A DNA stretch of 64,000 bases from Anisodus tanguticus (GCA_034509755.1 CM067549.1:35546001-35610000), one strand, 5' to 3'. Counted from the stretch's first letter, positions 34,307 through 45,650 are shown. The notes: generated by a model from the letters alone, not told the origin. Numbers and translations are program-made.

Positions 34307-35289
34307 CTTTGCTTTCCTCTTGTTGGGGAATCTCTCCTTGCGAAAATGTACCCAAACCCAATCTCTCTGTTCAAGCACAACTCTTTTTCGGCCATTGTTT
34401 ACTCTCTTGTCCACATCATGATTCTTCTTTTCAATTTGGAGCCTCACTTTCTCATGTAGTTTCTTCATGACTTCAGCCCTTTTGTTTCTATCTAAACTCA
34501 AAATAGCATCTTGAGACAAAGGGGTGAGATCTCGAGGGGTTAGTGGATTAAAACCATAAACAACCTCAAATGGAGACATGCCAATAGGACTATGAATGAC
34601 TCTATTATATGCAAATTTAACTAAAGGCAATTATCTTCCCAAGATGCTAGTTTCCCTTTAGCCATGGCCCTAAGCATAGAACCCAAAGTCTTATTCACAA
34701 CCTCGGCTTGGCCATCGGTTTATGGGTGACAAGACGTAGAAAATAACAATTACCAAGTCATCCACACAAGTCTTTCCAAAAGTGGTTAAGGAATTTAAAA
34801 TCCCTATCACTCACTATGGTTTTGGGAATACCATGCAATTTGACCACATTCGCAAAAAACAAAAAGGCAATATGAGAAGCATCCTTACACTTATGACAAG
34901 CAATTAAATGAGCCATCTTAGAGAAGCGGTCAATATCAACAAAAACGATATCTTTGGCCCGTTTGGTTTTTGGTAATCCCAACACAAAATCCATAGAAAT
35001 GTCGAGCCGAGGCCGTTGAAGGGTGGGGAAAGGGTATACAATCCATGGGGCATAACTCTAGACTTAGCACTTTGACATTCAACTCATTGACCACAAATCT
35101 TAACAACATCATTTCGCATTTTAGGCCAATAAAATTGTTCCTCAAGAATTCCGATGGTTTTGTTAATTCCAGAATGGCCCATCAAACCACCATCATGTGC
35201 CTCCATCACAAAAAGTTGCCTCCAAGAGGTCATGGGCACACATAGTCACTTATTCTTAAACAAGTAACCATCAAACATAGCAAAAGGAC
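34307..35289 (-). pseudogene. B-2 integrase, broken and interrupted by A-2
   Basis: Minus-strand pieces: a decayed zinc-finger region (35245-34995); the core with the first two catalytic aspartates (MDFVLGLPKTKRAKD, KLHGIPKTIVSDRDFKF; 34994-34758); then, after a stop, DGQAEVVNKTLGSMLRA with the third catalytic residue; and an open frame 34630-34307 (VKFAYNRVIHSPIGMSPFEVVYG, WVHFRKERFPNKRKAK). A-2 begins exactly at 34306 and the C-terminal domain resumes at 21381. All three catalytic positions are present but in broken frames. Confidence 0.92.
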
Positions 35290-35967
35290 TAGAAGACCTA
35301 TCCTTAAGCCATTTTTCCCTTTCCCAATTTTCACAATCTTGATAGATTTTCGCAAATATGGGATCCTTGGGATACAACGCCTTCAACCATTAAAAATCCA
35401 TCAATTTGGAAGACAAAGTATAATCAAAACATGTTTACGGAATAAGGTATCTACCACAACATTATCCTTCCCATTTTTTTACATAAGGGAAAGTTTCAAG
35501 AAATTCAACTCATTCGGCATGCCATTTGTTCAACTTTCCTTGGGCCTTAAGGTGCTTCAAGGACTCATGATAGGTCCGAATCACAAACTCTTTAGGCCAC
35601 AAGTAATGTTGCCAAATTACCCAAAGCTCTAATTCAAGCATATCATAGCTCATGATCACAGGTGCAATAGTTCAAGTCGCACCTTTAAGTTTTTCACTAA
35701 AATAGGCAATAGGTTTTTGGTCTTGCATCAAAACGGCACCAATACCTACTTTGCTAGCATCACATTCAACTTCAAATATTTTATCAAATCGAGTAATTGC
35801 AATAATGGTGCGGAGCTAAGCATTTGTTTCAAGGTTTCAAAGCCTCTTGCTTGCTCCTCACTCTAAGAAAAAGGTTTATCCTTTTGGATTACCTCGGTCA
35901 AGGGAGCGACTATGGCACTAAATCCTTTAACAAACTGCCTATAGAAACTAGCCAATCTGAAAACTTC
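35290..35967 (-). pseudogene. B-2 RNase H, broken
   Basis: The minus strand shows DASKVGIGAVLMQDQKPIAYFSEKL near 35670-35790 and, further on, RTYHESLKHLKAQGKLNKWHAE (about 35500-35580), both standard Ty3/gypsy RNase H landmarks. In the second motif the usual DHESL reads YHESL, so a catalytic aspartate appears lost. Stops at several points prevent a continuous frame. Confidence 0.85.
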
Positions 35968-36728
35968 TTACACCATCACCATGGATTTAGGAGTTCGCCA
36001 ATTCTTAATACCATCTATTTTGGATTCACCCACCTCTACGCCCCTTGAACTCACAACAAAGCATAAGAAAACAACTTCATCAACACAAAAAGAACACTTA
36101 GCTATTTTAGCATAAAGTTTTTCTTGCCTAAGCACTTCAAACACACACTTCAAATGATCAACATGCTCATCCATGGTTTTACTATACACTAATATGTCAT
36201 CAAAGTAAATAACGACAAATTTTCTAATGAAAGGTTTCATCACATGATTCATGAGATGCATGAAAGTACTAGGAGCATTAGTGAGACCAAATGGCATCAC
36301 TAACCATTCATAAAGACCAAACTTTGTCTTGAATGCAGTTTTCCATTCATCTCCGAGCTTTCGGATTTGATGGTATCCGCTCATTAGAACAATCTTTGAA
36401 AAGACATATGAACCATTTAATTCATCTAGCATGTCATAAAGTCTAGGTATGGGATGGCAATACTTTAACGTGATCTTGTTGACGGCTCGACAATCTACAC
36501 ACATTCGCCATGATCCATCTTTCTTGGGAACCAATATCACCGGCACAGCACATGGACTCATGCTTTCTCGTACAACTCCCTTTTCGAGAAGTTCATCCAC
36601 TTTCCTTTGGAGTTCCTTGGTGTCCTCCGGGTTTGCTCTATAAGCCGATTTGTTTGGCAGTTGTGACCACAAGACAAAGTCAATTTGGTGCTCAATTCTC
36701 CCCTTAAGGGAGGCAATCCCTTGGGAAG
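35968..36728 (-). pseudogene. B-2 reverse transcriptase (235-codon open frame)
   Basis: This is the longest open frame in the window (36672-35968). It contains VDELLEKGVVRESMSPCAVPVILVPKKDGSWRMCVDCRAVN, GYHQI, DEWKTAFKTKFGLYEWLVMPFGLTNAPSTFMHLMNHV, FVVIYFDDILVYSKTMDEHVDHL and QEKLYAKIAKCSFC. The YFDD pair is intact. The first catalytic aspartate is changed to valine (KIVLMSG where KIDLRSG is expected), so polymerase activity should be lost although the frame is long. The wording is CRM/Reina-like. It would copy element RNA into DNA. Confidence 0.95.
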
Positions 36729-37573
36729 TTATGTGGGGAACACATCATCATAATCATGTAAAAGAGAAGAAATACAACTAGGCAAAGAAGAGGTTAGTTC
36801 GTTAGTGTGCAAAGCATAGTCCCTATGCATGATAAGGACCATCGGGTGTTGATCCTCCATCTCCTCCCTAATCTCCCCTAAACTAGCTAAGAGAGTCACC
36901 TTATCTTTCTCCCTAGGTGCATTCACCGTGTCACTTCCCCCTACAACTTTAACTTCTCCACTACTTCCTTCTATATCCTTATCTTTTTCCTTTAGCTCCC
37001 TTATCTTCTGATAGACTTCACTAACTTGCAAAGGTGACAATGGGTATAGAACTGCTTGTGTCTTTCATGCACAAATGAGTACCGATTAGTTCTCCCTTCA
37101 TGATTTGTAGCTCTATCATATTGCCAAGGCTTTCCGAGTAGCACATGGCAATCTTGCATTGGCACCACATCACATAATATCTCATCTTGGTATTTGCTAA
37201 TCTTAAACTTGATCAAGACTTGTTTGCGTACCCTTAACTCTCCACATTCATTCAACTATTGGAGCTTGTATGGAGTTGAGTGTTTGGTGGTCGGAATCAT
37301 CAAGAATTCCACCAAGGTGGTACTTTCTACATTAGCACAACTTCCGTTATCAATGATCAAGGAACAAACATTTCCCCTGATAAGGCATTTGGAATGGAAG
37401 AGGTTCTCTCTTTGGCTTGGATCATCCATAGATTTACTTATCATTTCCCTCCTCACTACATAGTTTGGTATGATGAGCTCCCCTTCTTGAGGCATATTTT
37501 TTATTAACAAGGCTCTCCTTACTAACCCACCTGGAACGATGACGTCCTCATCTCCCTCACTTCCCCTCATCAT
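36729..37573 (-). pseudogene. B-2 aspartic protease and linker
   Basis: The minus frame 37573-37256 carries an acidic lead-in, GNVCSLIIDNGSCANVESTTLVEF and TPYKLQ, ending in a stop where tryptophan is expected. The catalytic motif reads IDNGS, where DSG or DGG is usual. The next frame (37255-37001) has KQVLIKFKISKYQDEILCDVVPMQDCHVLLGKPWQYDRAT. The frame 37040-36729 is the acidic linker to RT (SPLQVSEVYQKIREL). The order matches B-1. Confidence 0.9.
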
Positions 37574-39079
37574 CTACACAATCATCATCTTCTTGAGTAC
37601 CCCCTTCATCAACCTCCTCATACTTCCTCTCATCCTCATCACTACAAGGATCTTCAATTCTTACAATGAATGTCCTCCGATTGGGACAATCACTCATTCT
37701 ATGACCATATCCTTGACACTTGAAATATTGGAAGAGTTTAGCATTAGTACCTCCTTCTTTTGGTGCAATCTTTGGTGGTTGTTTCTCAACTTGATTATTC
37801 TTGACAAAGGAATTCTTGGAATCTTGCGTGTTGTCCTTGTTCTTTTATCAATTGGAGGAAGAAGTTCCCCTTCTTTGTTCTTGCTATACCCCTTCGATTT
37901 GATCGCTTTATGATCCCTGAGACCCTTCTTAATTTCAATTGCCGCCTCAAGAGTTTCGTCAAGGTAATTGTAATTATGAAACCTCATTTTGGATGCGGTC
38001 TCTCTATTTAACCTGACTCAGAACTGAGTTACGACATTCAATTCTTCTTCTTTCAAATCAATCCTCATTTTTACGAGTTGGAACTCATCACAATACTCCT
38101 CGACACTTTTGAGATTTTGTTTCAAGGTCTACACTTTTGAGACCCTCTTTAGTTGTTTTTGCTTGTACCGATCTGACACACACTTTCTTGTCATGATCGT
38201 CTTCAATTCTTCCCAAGTAAAAGTTTCTAGTAAGTCCATTGGTTCTTCTAAACTTTACTTGCATTTCCCACCAAGTCGAGGTGAATCCTTCAAATTGGGA
38301 AATAACATAGGATTCCTTCTTTACATTGGACATTTTATTGGTGAGGAAGATCCGATCACATTGTGTAATCCAATCGAGGAACACATCTGGGTCACTACTT
38401 CTTTTGAAGGTTGGAAGGATGACTTTGAAGGAATTAAGATTCATGTCTCGCCCAACGATGTTTCCTTGGTTTCCATGGTTTTCATAGAGTTCTTCGCCAT
38501 AAACTGTCCTTTGTAGTTACGTCCTTGGTAACTATCACGATCTCAGTAACCTCTGCCTACTCACTTGAGGGATAGGACCATTCCTTCCACCTCTACCCCG
38601 GTGAGGACCTTGATAAGGCATTCATTGTCCCCTCATTTGATTGGAAACTTGGTCACCCCAACCTCCTAAATCCTCTTGCAAATCATCTCTAAGTGGTTGG
38701 ACATTTTATATTGGTTGACGAATATTTGGTAGTGATTGGTGTGGATAAGGTTTATTTGGTGGTAGAGGGTAATGCTCATTTGGTGGTGGTACAATTGGGT
38801 TCTCATTTTGAGGTGTTTTTTTTGGGGAGTAGCTTGGAATATGTGGCGAAAGGTCTCGGGTGTCATGGTAGGTGAGGTGTCACCTTGCACTCTACTAGTT
38901 GATGCTTGAAGATTTTGACCTTGGGGTAGTAGTGACACTTCCCTACTTCGCCCTTCAACAACGCCCACCCGAACATCCAAACAAGTCATTTGATGGGTAA
39001 GGTCCATCAAAGCACTCATCACATCAACAAGAGTGGGTCCCCCAGTAGGAACCTGAGTCTCATAGCCCGAACTTGTCAT
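37574..39079 (-). pseudogene. B-2 gag, broken
   Basis: The likely start ATG is at 39079 (MTSSGYETQV; context GGTACCATG as in B-1). The N-terminal part is readable to 38666 with LVDVMSALMDLTHQMTCLDVRVGVVEGRSRE. The gag core frame at 38444-38088 shows VILPTFKRSSDPDVFLDWITQCDRIF and STWWEMQVK. The frame 37987-37694 covers the basic linker up to the zinc knuckle near 37700-37740. Frame changes separate the pieces. Confidence 0.9.
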
Positions 39080-39630
39080 GGTACCTGTTTTAGAACAATC
39101 ACTCAAAACAAACAAATATGTTAGGTTAGTAAAATAAAACTCACAAGTCACTCGAGTATGTGCACTTTTGGTTTGCCTCACAAATTTTCTCAGCTAATGA
39201 TTATACCTTGTTTAGTCCGGTGAGTTACAAGGATTTAATTTCTACTCGAGATCAAGATTGGATCTTTGTCGACTCGATGAAAGAACGATTCGATTCAAAC
39301 TAGCAGACTTGATTCAAGAAGTAATCGACGAAGTTAAAAAGTGAAAAGAATGAAAGAAGTAGTATGAAAGAAAATTAACGCTCAAGAACTAGCTAATCAC
39401 TTTGTAAGATCAATTACAAGTGTTAACTAGTTTAGATGATCAAAGGAATGGAAAAGAAAATGAAACGAGATGAATTTTGAGTAAAAAACTTGAAAAGTGT
39501 AGTCTGCTATTCACTGTGCGCGATCTGCAGTTCGCAGACAGTGTGTGTAGCACAGTCTACGGTTGTAGATATTGCTGCCAGATTCCTAAAAATCATTGCA
39601 CAAGGATTATTGGAACAACTCTTCAATCAA
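39080..39630 (-). other. B-2 leader
   Basis: This is a non-coding stretch between gag and the primer-binding site on the minus strand. It contains the palindrome-like CTGCAGTTCGCAG at 39525-39537. It is shorter than the B-1 and D-1 leaders and has fewer palindromes. Confidence 0.7.
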
Positions 39631-39643
39631 GCTCTGATACCAA
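39631..39643 (-). other. B-2 primer-binding site (initiator Met tRNA)
   Basis: The minus strand reads TTGGTATCAGAGC, the perfect plant initiator-Met site, one base after the LTR. Confidence 0.92.
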
Positions 39644-39644
39644 T

Positions 39645-40358
39645 TGATACATTCCAAATTGCAGAAATGAAATTAAACAACAAGGAATTGAAAGATAAAG
39701 AGGAAGACACAATAAAATGGAATCAAAAGTAACCCAAAGTATATTAAACTATGGACCTCAACTGATTAACCACAATATAGCATCTAATCCTATTAGGAGG
39801 ACCTCAAGGGAATTGGATTCCCAAGAAACTCTCCTTTCTAAACAAATGTTCAATCAAAAGCTTCAACAAGCAGACACTCAAGTTCTCAAAGAAAAGCATA
39901 AACAACAATATTCAAGATAGTCTAAGGAATGAAATGACTTAAGGTTCCTATTTATAGTGTAGGACTAATTTATTACACAAGAGACCCAAAAGTAACACTC
40001 TTAGATAGCAAAAATAGCAAAAATGCCACGCTGTCACACTCTGCTCTTGACCTACGAATCGTAGGTTGTGTTTGTGTTATGACCTGCATTTCACAGATTA
40101 TGTCCTTCAGTTATCGCTTCATCTATGGATGATTGGCTCTATCTGCGGTCTGCATACTCCACCTGCGATTTGCATGTGGTGTTTTCTGCATCATTTGTTG
40201 TCTTTTCACCTTTCCATGCTATCATAAACACTTGGAAACCTTGGGATGGTGCTAGAGTATGCTAAATGATGTCCATATTCATGAATAGGCCTTGTAGTGC
40301 TTGAAGTTCACTGGCTTGACTACTCGTGAACGGTCTTGATGGAACTCGGTTTGCATCA
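39645..40358 (-). mobile_element. B-2 5' LTR (714 bp)
   Basis: On the minus strand it runs from TGATGCAAACCG (40358) to AATGTATCA (39645). Palindrome-like motifs are at 40051-40065, 40083-40096, 40143-40154 and 40163-40175. The right flank AAAAT pairs with AAAAG at the other end of the element. Confidence 0.94.
39947..39957 (-). promoter_or_regulatory. TATA box of B-2 5' LTR
   Basis: CTATAAATAGG on the minus strand, about 300 bp upstream of the LTR end and downstream of the palindrome cluster, is the likely element promoter. Confidence 0.75.
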
Positions 40359-40640
40359 AAAATGTCATATTCACTCCAAACCTGAGTCACATCTCCACTT
40401 ATAGATTTGACCTTGTCAAATTGTGGTACAAGTTCAGCTTCATTTGCATCTATAAATAGATCATCAACAAGGTCATGCCACATGAGATCATTAACCTCAA
40501 CTTTGTCTTCCACTTGATGTTAGTTCCACGGATGATCGGCCTTTTCACCTTTCAAATCTTCTTTGAAGCTAGATTCTCCCTTTAATTGTTGTTCCAACTC
40601 TTCAATGGGTTCTTCTTCAATAACCTGCACATTTGGAGTA
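40359..40640 (-). pseudogene. Element C, acidic ORF, 5' part
   Basis: The minus frame from 40513 reads VEVNDLMWHDLVDDLFIDANEAELVPQFDKV and VWSEYDIF, then runs into the B-2 LTR. It continues on the far side of B-2 at 20466 with FDYSSYVINLPQ, so B-2 interrupts this ORF. It is rich in Asp, Glu and Trp. I do not recognise a domain; the related region in D-1 suggests an element-encoded accessory ORF. Confidence 0.6.
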
Positions 40641-41851
40641 CAAATACTAGAAAAAAGAACGAGTTAATTGGTTAGAGCTTGAACAAGAATCTTTTCCACT
40701 TATGCACTCAATTCATTTAGTCTCTTCTTTTTCCTCATCTCTCAAATGCACTTCTTCACTCTCTATCTTACCTCTTGAACGCATTTCACTCAATTTCGTC
40801 CGCTGATTTCTACTTCTTGAAAACTCATTCTTTTCACTTATCACTTCCTCTCCTTTTTCCTTTCTGGAGTTGTCAAGTTGTTCACCTTTACTTTTCTCTT
40901 TCTTTTGTCTCTCATCCTCACTTTTGTTTGGTGTAGAAAAAGGCTTTCAATGCTATATCATTCATTTGTCTTCTTGGGAAAGGTTTGCTGCAATAAGCAT
41001 CATAAGTTCTCGTATACTTGCTAACAATTCCTCTTTTATCCCTTGGAGGAGTTCTAACATCAACTCAAATTTTGGGCTTCCCACTCCTACTTTTGTTTCC
41101 CCTCTTGCACAACTTTTCCTTTCCAAACACCTCTATTGATATCCTTACACTTAATTGATCTTCTTGAGTCCCCATAGGTGCTAAAGACACAATGGCAGTT
41201 CTTTTTCCATCATCTCTCACCAAAGAATACCTATTCTTTTCTTGATCCTATGAAATTTTTCTATAGAGATACCATGGCTTTCCCAATAAGACATGACATG
41301 TGAATAAAGGAACCACATCACACCTCAGCCTTGTATCTCCCAAGAGATAATGACACTAAAACCATCTTGTCCACCTTCACTCCTTTTAGGGTGTAGTGTG
41401 AAGCGTGCTTAACACAAAATAAACCCATTTTTTCAACAAAGTAAGCACTAACTAAGTTGTGACAAACATTCTTGTCAATTTTAGTGGCACATACATTAGA
41501 CAATATTTCCACTCTAGTTTGAAAAACTTTGTCAACTCTAGAAAGCTCAAGGCCTCTTCTAGGACTCATCCCTAAACTAAATCTTACCAAAGTAGGTTTA
41601 GTAGGACTCACACTCCCAAATTCAACATAATCAACACATTCATCACCATAACTATCATCATAATCAGAAGATTCATCACTACAAGAATCATCACAAATGT
41701 AGCTTTTACTCGAATCACAAATCTTATGTGATTCATCATAGGGTTGGCTAGTATTTGAGTCATCATAGCCACCATACTCTTCACAAGAATCATTATACAC
41801 CATTTTGTTCTCGGTGTCAAATCCCCAGTCATCTCCACTACAATCATCCAT
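40641..41851 (-). pseudogene. Element C, Asp/Ser/Tyr-rich N-terminus and relic protease
   Basis: A 177-codon minus frame (41851-41318) begins with a strongly acidic segment (CSGDDWGFD, CEEYGGYDD, DDSCSDESSDYDDSYGDE), then turns into protease-like text: ATKIDKNVCHNLVSAYFVEKMGL and VLVSLSLGRYKAEV. After a one-base shift it continues as CDVVPLFTCHVLLGKPW. This lines up with the B protease (IDNGSCANV..LVEF, CDVVPMQDCHVLLGKPW), but the DSG signature is IDKN, so activity is unlikely. A decayed Lys/Arg/Glu-rich stretch follows to 40641. No RT is visible in what remains. Confidence 0.65.
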
Positions 41852-42686
41852 GAATCCACTCTAAATGCTTTCAAAATTAGTAGAAGACATGCTTTAAAAC
41901 AAGAGAAAACTGTTAGTGGTAAAGTGATCTCACATGCACTCTCTTACGTGTATCACTTAAGTATTGTCTCTTAACACTTGTGTTTCACACTATTAGGCTT
42001 TTACCCTCGAAGAATCTCACCACTCGTGTCTTTTACCACTCAAGGCTGCTCCTTAAAGTTCTTCAATGAACCAACAACTCAAACACTTCAATGTAAGTTC
42101 CAAAGCTTGGTTTAAGAGTGGAGTTTATGTCAAACAAAGAAAAGGACAAGAAAACTATAACGGACTAGAAACAAAGAAATACACAACGAAATAAAGATAA
42201 AGGAGCAGAACAAATCGACACAAAATAAAGAGAGGCACAAAATCACTAGAACCCCGTATGTATGAACAAATACTTAAAGTCTCTAGTAAGAGAACAAATA
42301 GGAAACCAAGTATAGTGAATAAACAGTTTCAAGAGAAGATCTAGAACATATCAAATGAGCTTCTATCCAAAAGTGTTGCAATGACCTTTGCACTTCTCCA
42401 AGTGACTTTTGAGTTTTTTGATGAGCAAAAGTCAATGAAGCTTTAAATCTAATGGGATTTTCAAGAGATAACAACCATAATAGATTTCCCAACAATTTAA
42501 AGTCAGCAAATCATGAGATAAAGCATTGAACAAACAAAGAACAAGTAAAGATAACTAGAAGTTACTATTCACATCACTGTTCACTTGAGCAGATTTGTTT
42601 TGACTTTTTTTTACTGTTCATGCAATAGTACCGTTTTTTCATTTCTAGCGTTCAAATCAATATATCGGGTGAGTATAAGAGTACCC
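41852..42686 (-). other. Element C leader
   Basis: This non-coding stretch lies between the primer-binding site and the first long C ORF on the minus strand. It contains several in-frame starts and stops but no recognisable gag domain. Nothing else was noted in it. Confidence 0.5.
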
Positions 42687-42689
42687 AAC

Positions 42690-42703
42690 AATCCAAAGCT
42701 CTG
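42690..42703 (-). other. Element C primer-binding site
   Basis: The minus strand reads TGGTATCAGAGCTT, a perfect initiator-Met match. It proves the minus orientation of C and places its 5' LTR at about 42706-42874. Confidence 0.88.
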
Positions 42704-42705
42704 AT

Positions 42706-42874
42706 ACCACTTCATAACAACACGGCAGACTAGAGCTCTTCTTCCATCACAAGACACTTTTAATTGCAAGTTATGGCCCATTGAGCTTGTCTTGATATTT
42801 CCTTGTTTGAGATCTTGTCATGGGTCTTATTGGAATTCCAAAGCTTCAGCCATGTCCTTTAGTGATGTTGGACA
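42706..42874 (-). mobile_element. Element C 5' LTR (about 169 bp)
   Basis: On the minus strand it starts TGTCCAACATCACTAAAGG at 42874 and reaches the primer-binding site after GTTGTTATGA. A TGTCC..ACATC start is common for short plant LTRs. Plus-strand LTR A sequence resumes directly at 42875. The 3' LTR of C is missing because of the junction at 19805, so the length cannot be confirmed by pairing. Confidence 0.6.
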
Positions 42875-45146
42875 TATAAAAAAATAAATGAACTGCTTTC
42901 TTACCCAACGTGCCTGCTTCACCCAGCAACAGTAGTCTATGGTTCGAAGCACCGTGTTCCATCCGGCGCGAATCCAAAATCCTTGTTGATCCTTCTCTCC
43001 TCTTGCTCGACTAACCAACTTCAGGCCTTGATTCGTCCTCCGTAAGATACCTTTTGTCCTACTAGCTTGAGCTACTTAACAATTGTCGTAATTATTAAAC
43101 GAGGACGGGACACGTGTCTAAATGATTAAGTGCAACATATGACACCTATTATTAAGAAAGTAGGTGACAAGTAGGTGTATAGACTAGCTAAAAGTGAAGG
43201 CCGGAATTAAGACACCCAAAAAGACATGTGTAGGTCAGCCAAGAGCGTCTTTTTAGGAGCTGATCCTCTTCATCTCTCCTCATCCTTTTTCAAGTAGTAG
43301 GACTTAAGAGGATCCACTAAATTCTCCCAAAATAACTAGCTCCAAAACCCTTAAGAAGCTCTAAGTAATTTTCTTCTTCTTTCAATTCATGTTAAAGGGA
43401 TATCCAATCTTGAAGGACCTGAAGTGACGCAAGTTGATGGTCATCCATGGCAAGATAGTTTCATCCCTGCAAGATTTGATTTAGGTGAGAAAATCCTCCC
43501 TTCTTCATGTATTAGAGTTTATCTAAGTTCTAGCTAGTTGTGTGGTGAAGAACTTATGAAATAGGGATCGAAAATCAGGTAAATGTTGTTGTGTTATGGA
43601 CTATTTTGGAGTAGTTTCATGTTATTATATGGTTTTCACATGTGAGGATTGGATGGAGTATGTTGTGGTTAGACTTATTAGTGTCTTAACTAGGTTATGG
43701 AAGTAAGAATTGATGAATAAATGATCAGAAAATCGGTTTTGAGTTGCTGAAAATGGTTGGACTGTTATGACTTCGTTTCAATGTTTTGTTATGGGCCGAA
43801 AATCAGTAGGAGTAATTGAATATATTGTTGTTAACGTAGTTAACATGTTCTGGAAGGAGAAAAGGGTTTTAGAGCTATAATTGTTTAATCGTAAAACAAG
43901 CTTGCCGCTCGTTATACTATTGTTTGAATTGTCAGAAATTTTCTTATGTTGTTGAGAGGATAAATGGATGGGATTGGTTATTGATATTGTTGATATCGTT
44001 GTTTGGTGCTGTTTTGAATTTGGAGAAGTGAGGAAATGTAGGGAAAGTGCTGCCCGATTTTCCGTAAAAGAGCTACTAGCCTAGAAATGTGTTTTGAGTC
44101 CTTCCATGGCATTAACCATAGTTCTAATACCTTGATGTAGGTTGATGTACTACAGGAAATATGTGGAGACATTAGAAACAAGGGTATGTTAAGGCTACTC
44201 TTCCTTCTTTGGCATGATGAGAATGAAATGAACATAAACGAACAATATCCATAACGGCTCCACTCTTTGATATGTTAGTGGCTGATGTTCTTGACTTCTA
44301 TATAATGATAGTGATCTTATCTTATGGATTGTTGATTCTTCAAAGTAAGTTATGTTGATGATGTTAGTTCCATAATGTTAATCGAGGGGGGGCAACGACA
44401 TTATGTCACTCTGATAGACTCAGAGTGTCTTAGTATCTTTCATGCATTATATACATGTATATACCATGACCTCACATGCATTATATACGCGTATGCTATA
44501 TGATATATATATGGGGTATGGGAAAGGTTATGGTGTTATATACGTACCATCGCATGATCAACTGGTATATGATGATGATTATGTCCACAGAGGCCGATAT
44601 GATATAATGGGATGTCCACAGAGGCTTGATGGCGTTATATCCACATATGTATATTTAGGACCAGGCATTATATACGCACATGTATGATACTTAGGCATAT
44701 TATGGACTCAGAGGCATTATGTACAGGTTGATTATTCCTTATCTTAAGTTACCTCCATGCCTTTATTATGCTATTTCTCATGCCTTACATACTCGGTACA
44801 TTATTCGTACTGACACCCCTTTTGCTTGGGAGACGCTGTGTTTCATACCCGCTGGCTTAGGTAGATAGGACGACAGTCCACACCAGTAGGTTTCCTGTTC
44901 AGCTGATATTGGAGCACTCTACTTATCCCGAAGTTGCGGTCTAGTCTTGGTTTGGTATTTTTGATATGCAGATGGGTATAGCGGGGCCCTGTCCTGACCT
45001 TATGATGTCACGTACTCTAGTAGAGGCTTGTAGGTAGTTATGATGCAGTCAGATGTTATGTGGCCTCCTTGGCCTATGTTTTTGTTGTATAGTCATCTAT
45101 GGTAGCCTTGTTAGTTCGTACAGTCATGTCCATCATCTATGTAGCA
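42875..45146 (+). mobile_element. A-4 LTR, probably the 3' LTR of A-1
   Basis: This matches LTR A from about 180 bp inside the LTR to about 170 bp before its end, with the same order of landmarks (hairpin region, palindromic TATATA array near 44478, TGCCTTACATACTCGG near 44781). The missing start is where C sits, and the missing end is replaced by the D-1 LTR. If C inserted into this LTR and a later deletion removed the 3' half of A-1 together with the 3' half of C, A-1 and A-4 are one element. Confidence 0.85.
42921..43050. mobile_element. Foreign 130-bp insertion in A-4, possibly SINE-like
   Basis: These bases are absent from all other A LTR copies in the window. GGTTCGAAGC at 42941-42950 resembles a pol III B box. 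No A box, tail or target duplication was found, so the class is unproven. Confidence 0.4.
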
Positions 45147-45649
45147 AGGACATCGCAAAAGCTGAAGGAACTAAAGGGCATGACCTACGAATTGGACATC
45201 ATGCCACAGACCATGTCTGCAATTCGGAGATTAAGAGCAGACTGTGATAAGCTGGCGTTATGGATATGTTTGCAATCCAAGAGTGTCACTTTTGGCCTTT
45301 GTGTAATGATTTAGTCCTAGACTATAAATAGGGCACTTAGGCCATTTCATTCCTTAGTTATTATTGAATATTGATATTGAATACTCTTGTGAGAGTTCTT
45401 GAGAGCTTAGTACCAAGGTGTGCTTGGTGAAGCTATGTTGATCCATATTTAGGAAAATGGGGTAACTTGGGATTCCTTGTAATTCCCTTGAGGTCCACTT
45501 CATAGGTTTAGGTGCTTTTATTTGGTTAATTCAATTGAGGTCCTTAGTTTGATATACTTTGGGTTGCTTTTGATTCCAACTCTTGTATCTACCTCTTTAT
45601 CTTTCAATTTCTTGTTGTTTGATTTCCTTTCTGCAATTGGTATGTATTA
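45147..45649 (+). mobile_element. D-1 5' LTR, start truncated
   Basis: This is nearly the same text as D-2 from 59634 onward (GCAAGGACATCG), so the first 230 bp or so are missing at the junction with A-4. Palindrome-like strings occur at about 45184-45196 and 45215-45229. It ends TATGTATTA before the primer-binding site. Confidence 0.88.
45322..45332 (+). promoter_or_regulatory. TATA box of D-1 5' LTR
   Basis: CTATAAATAGG, in the same relative place as in B. Confidence 0.75.
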
Positions 45650-45650
45650 A

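Noticed and set aside
42941..42950. tRNA gene suggested by GGTTCGAAGC
   Set aside because: No A box, acceptor stem or cloverleaf pairing could be built around it.
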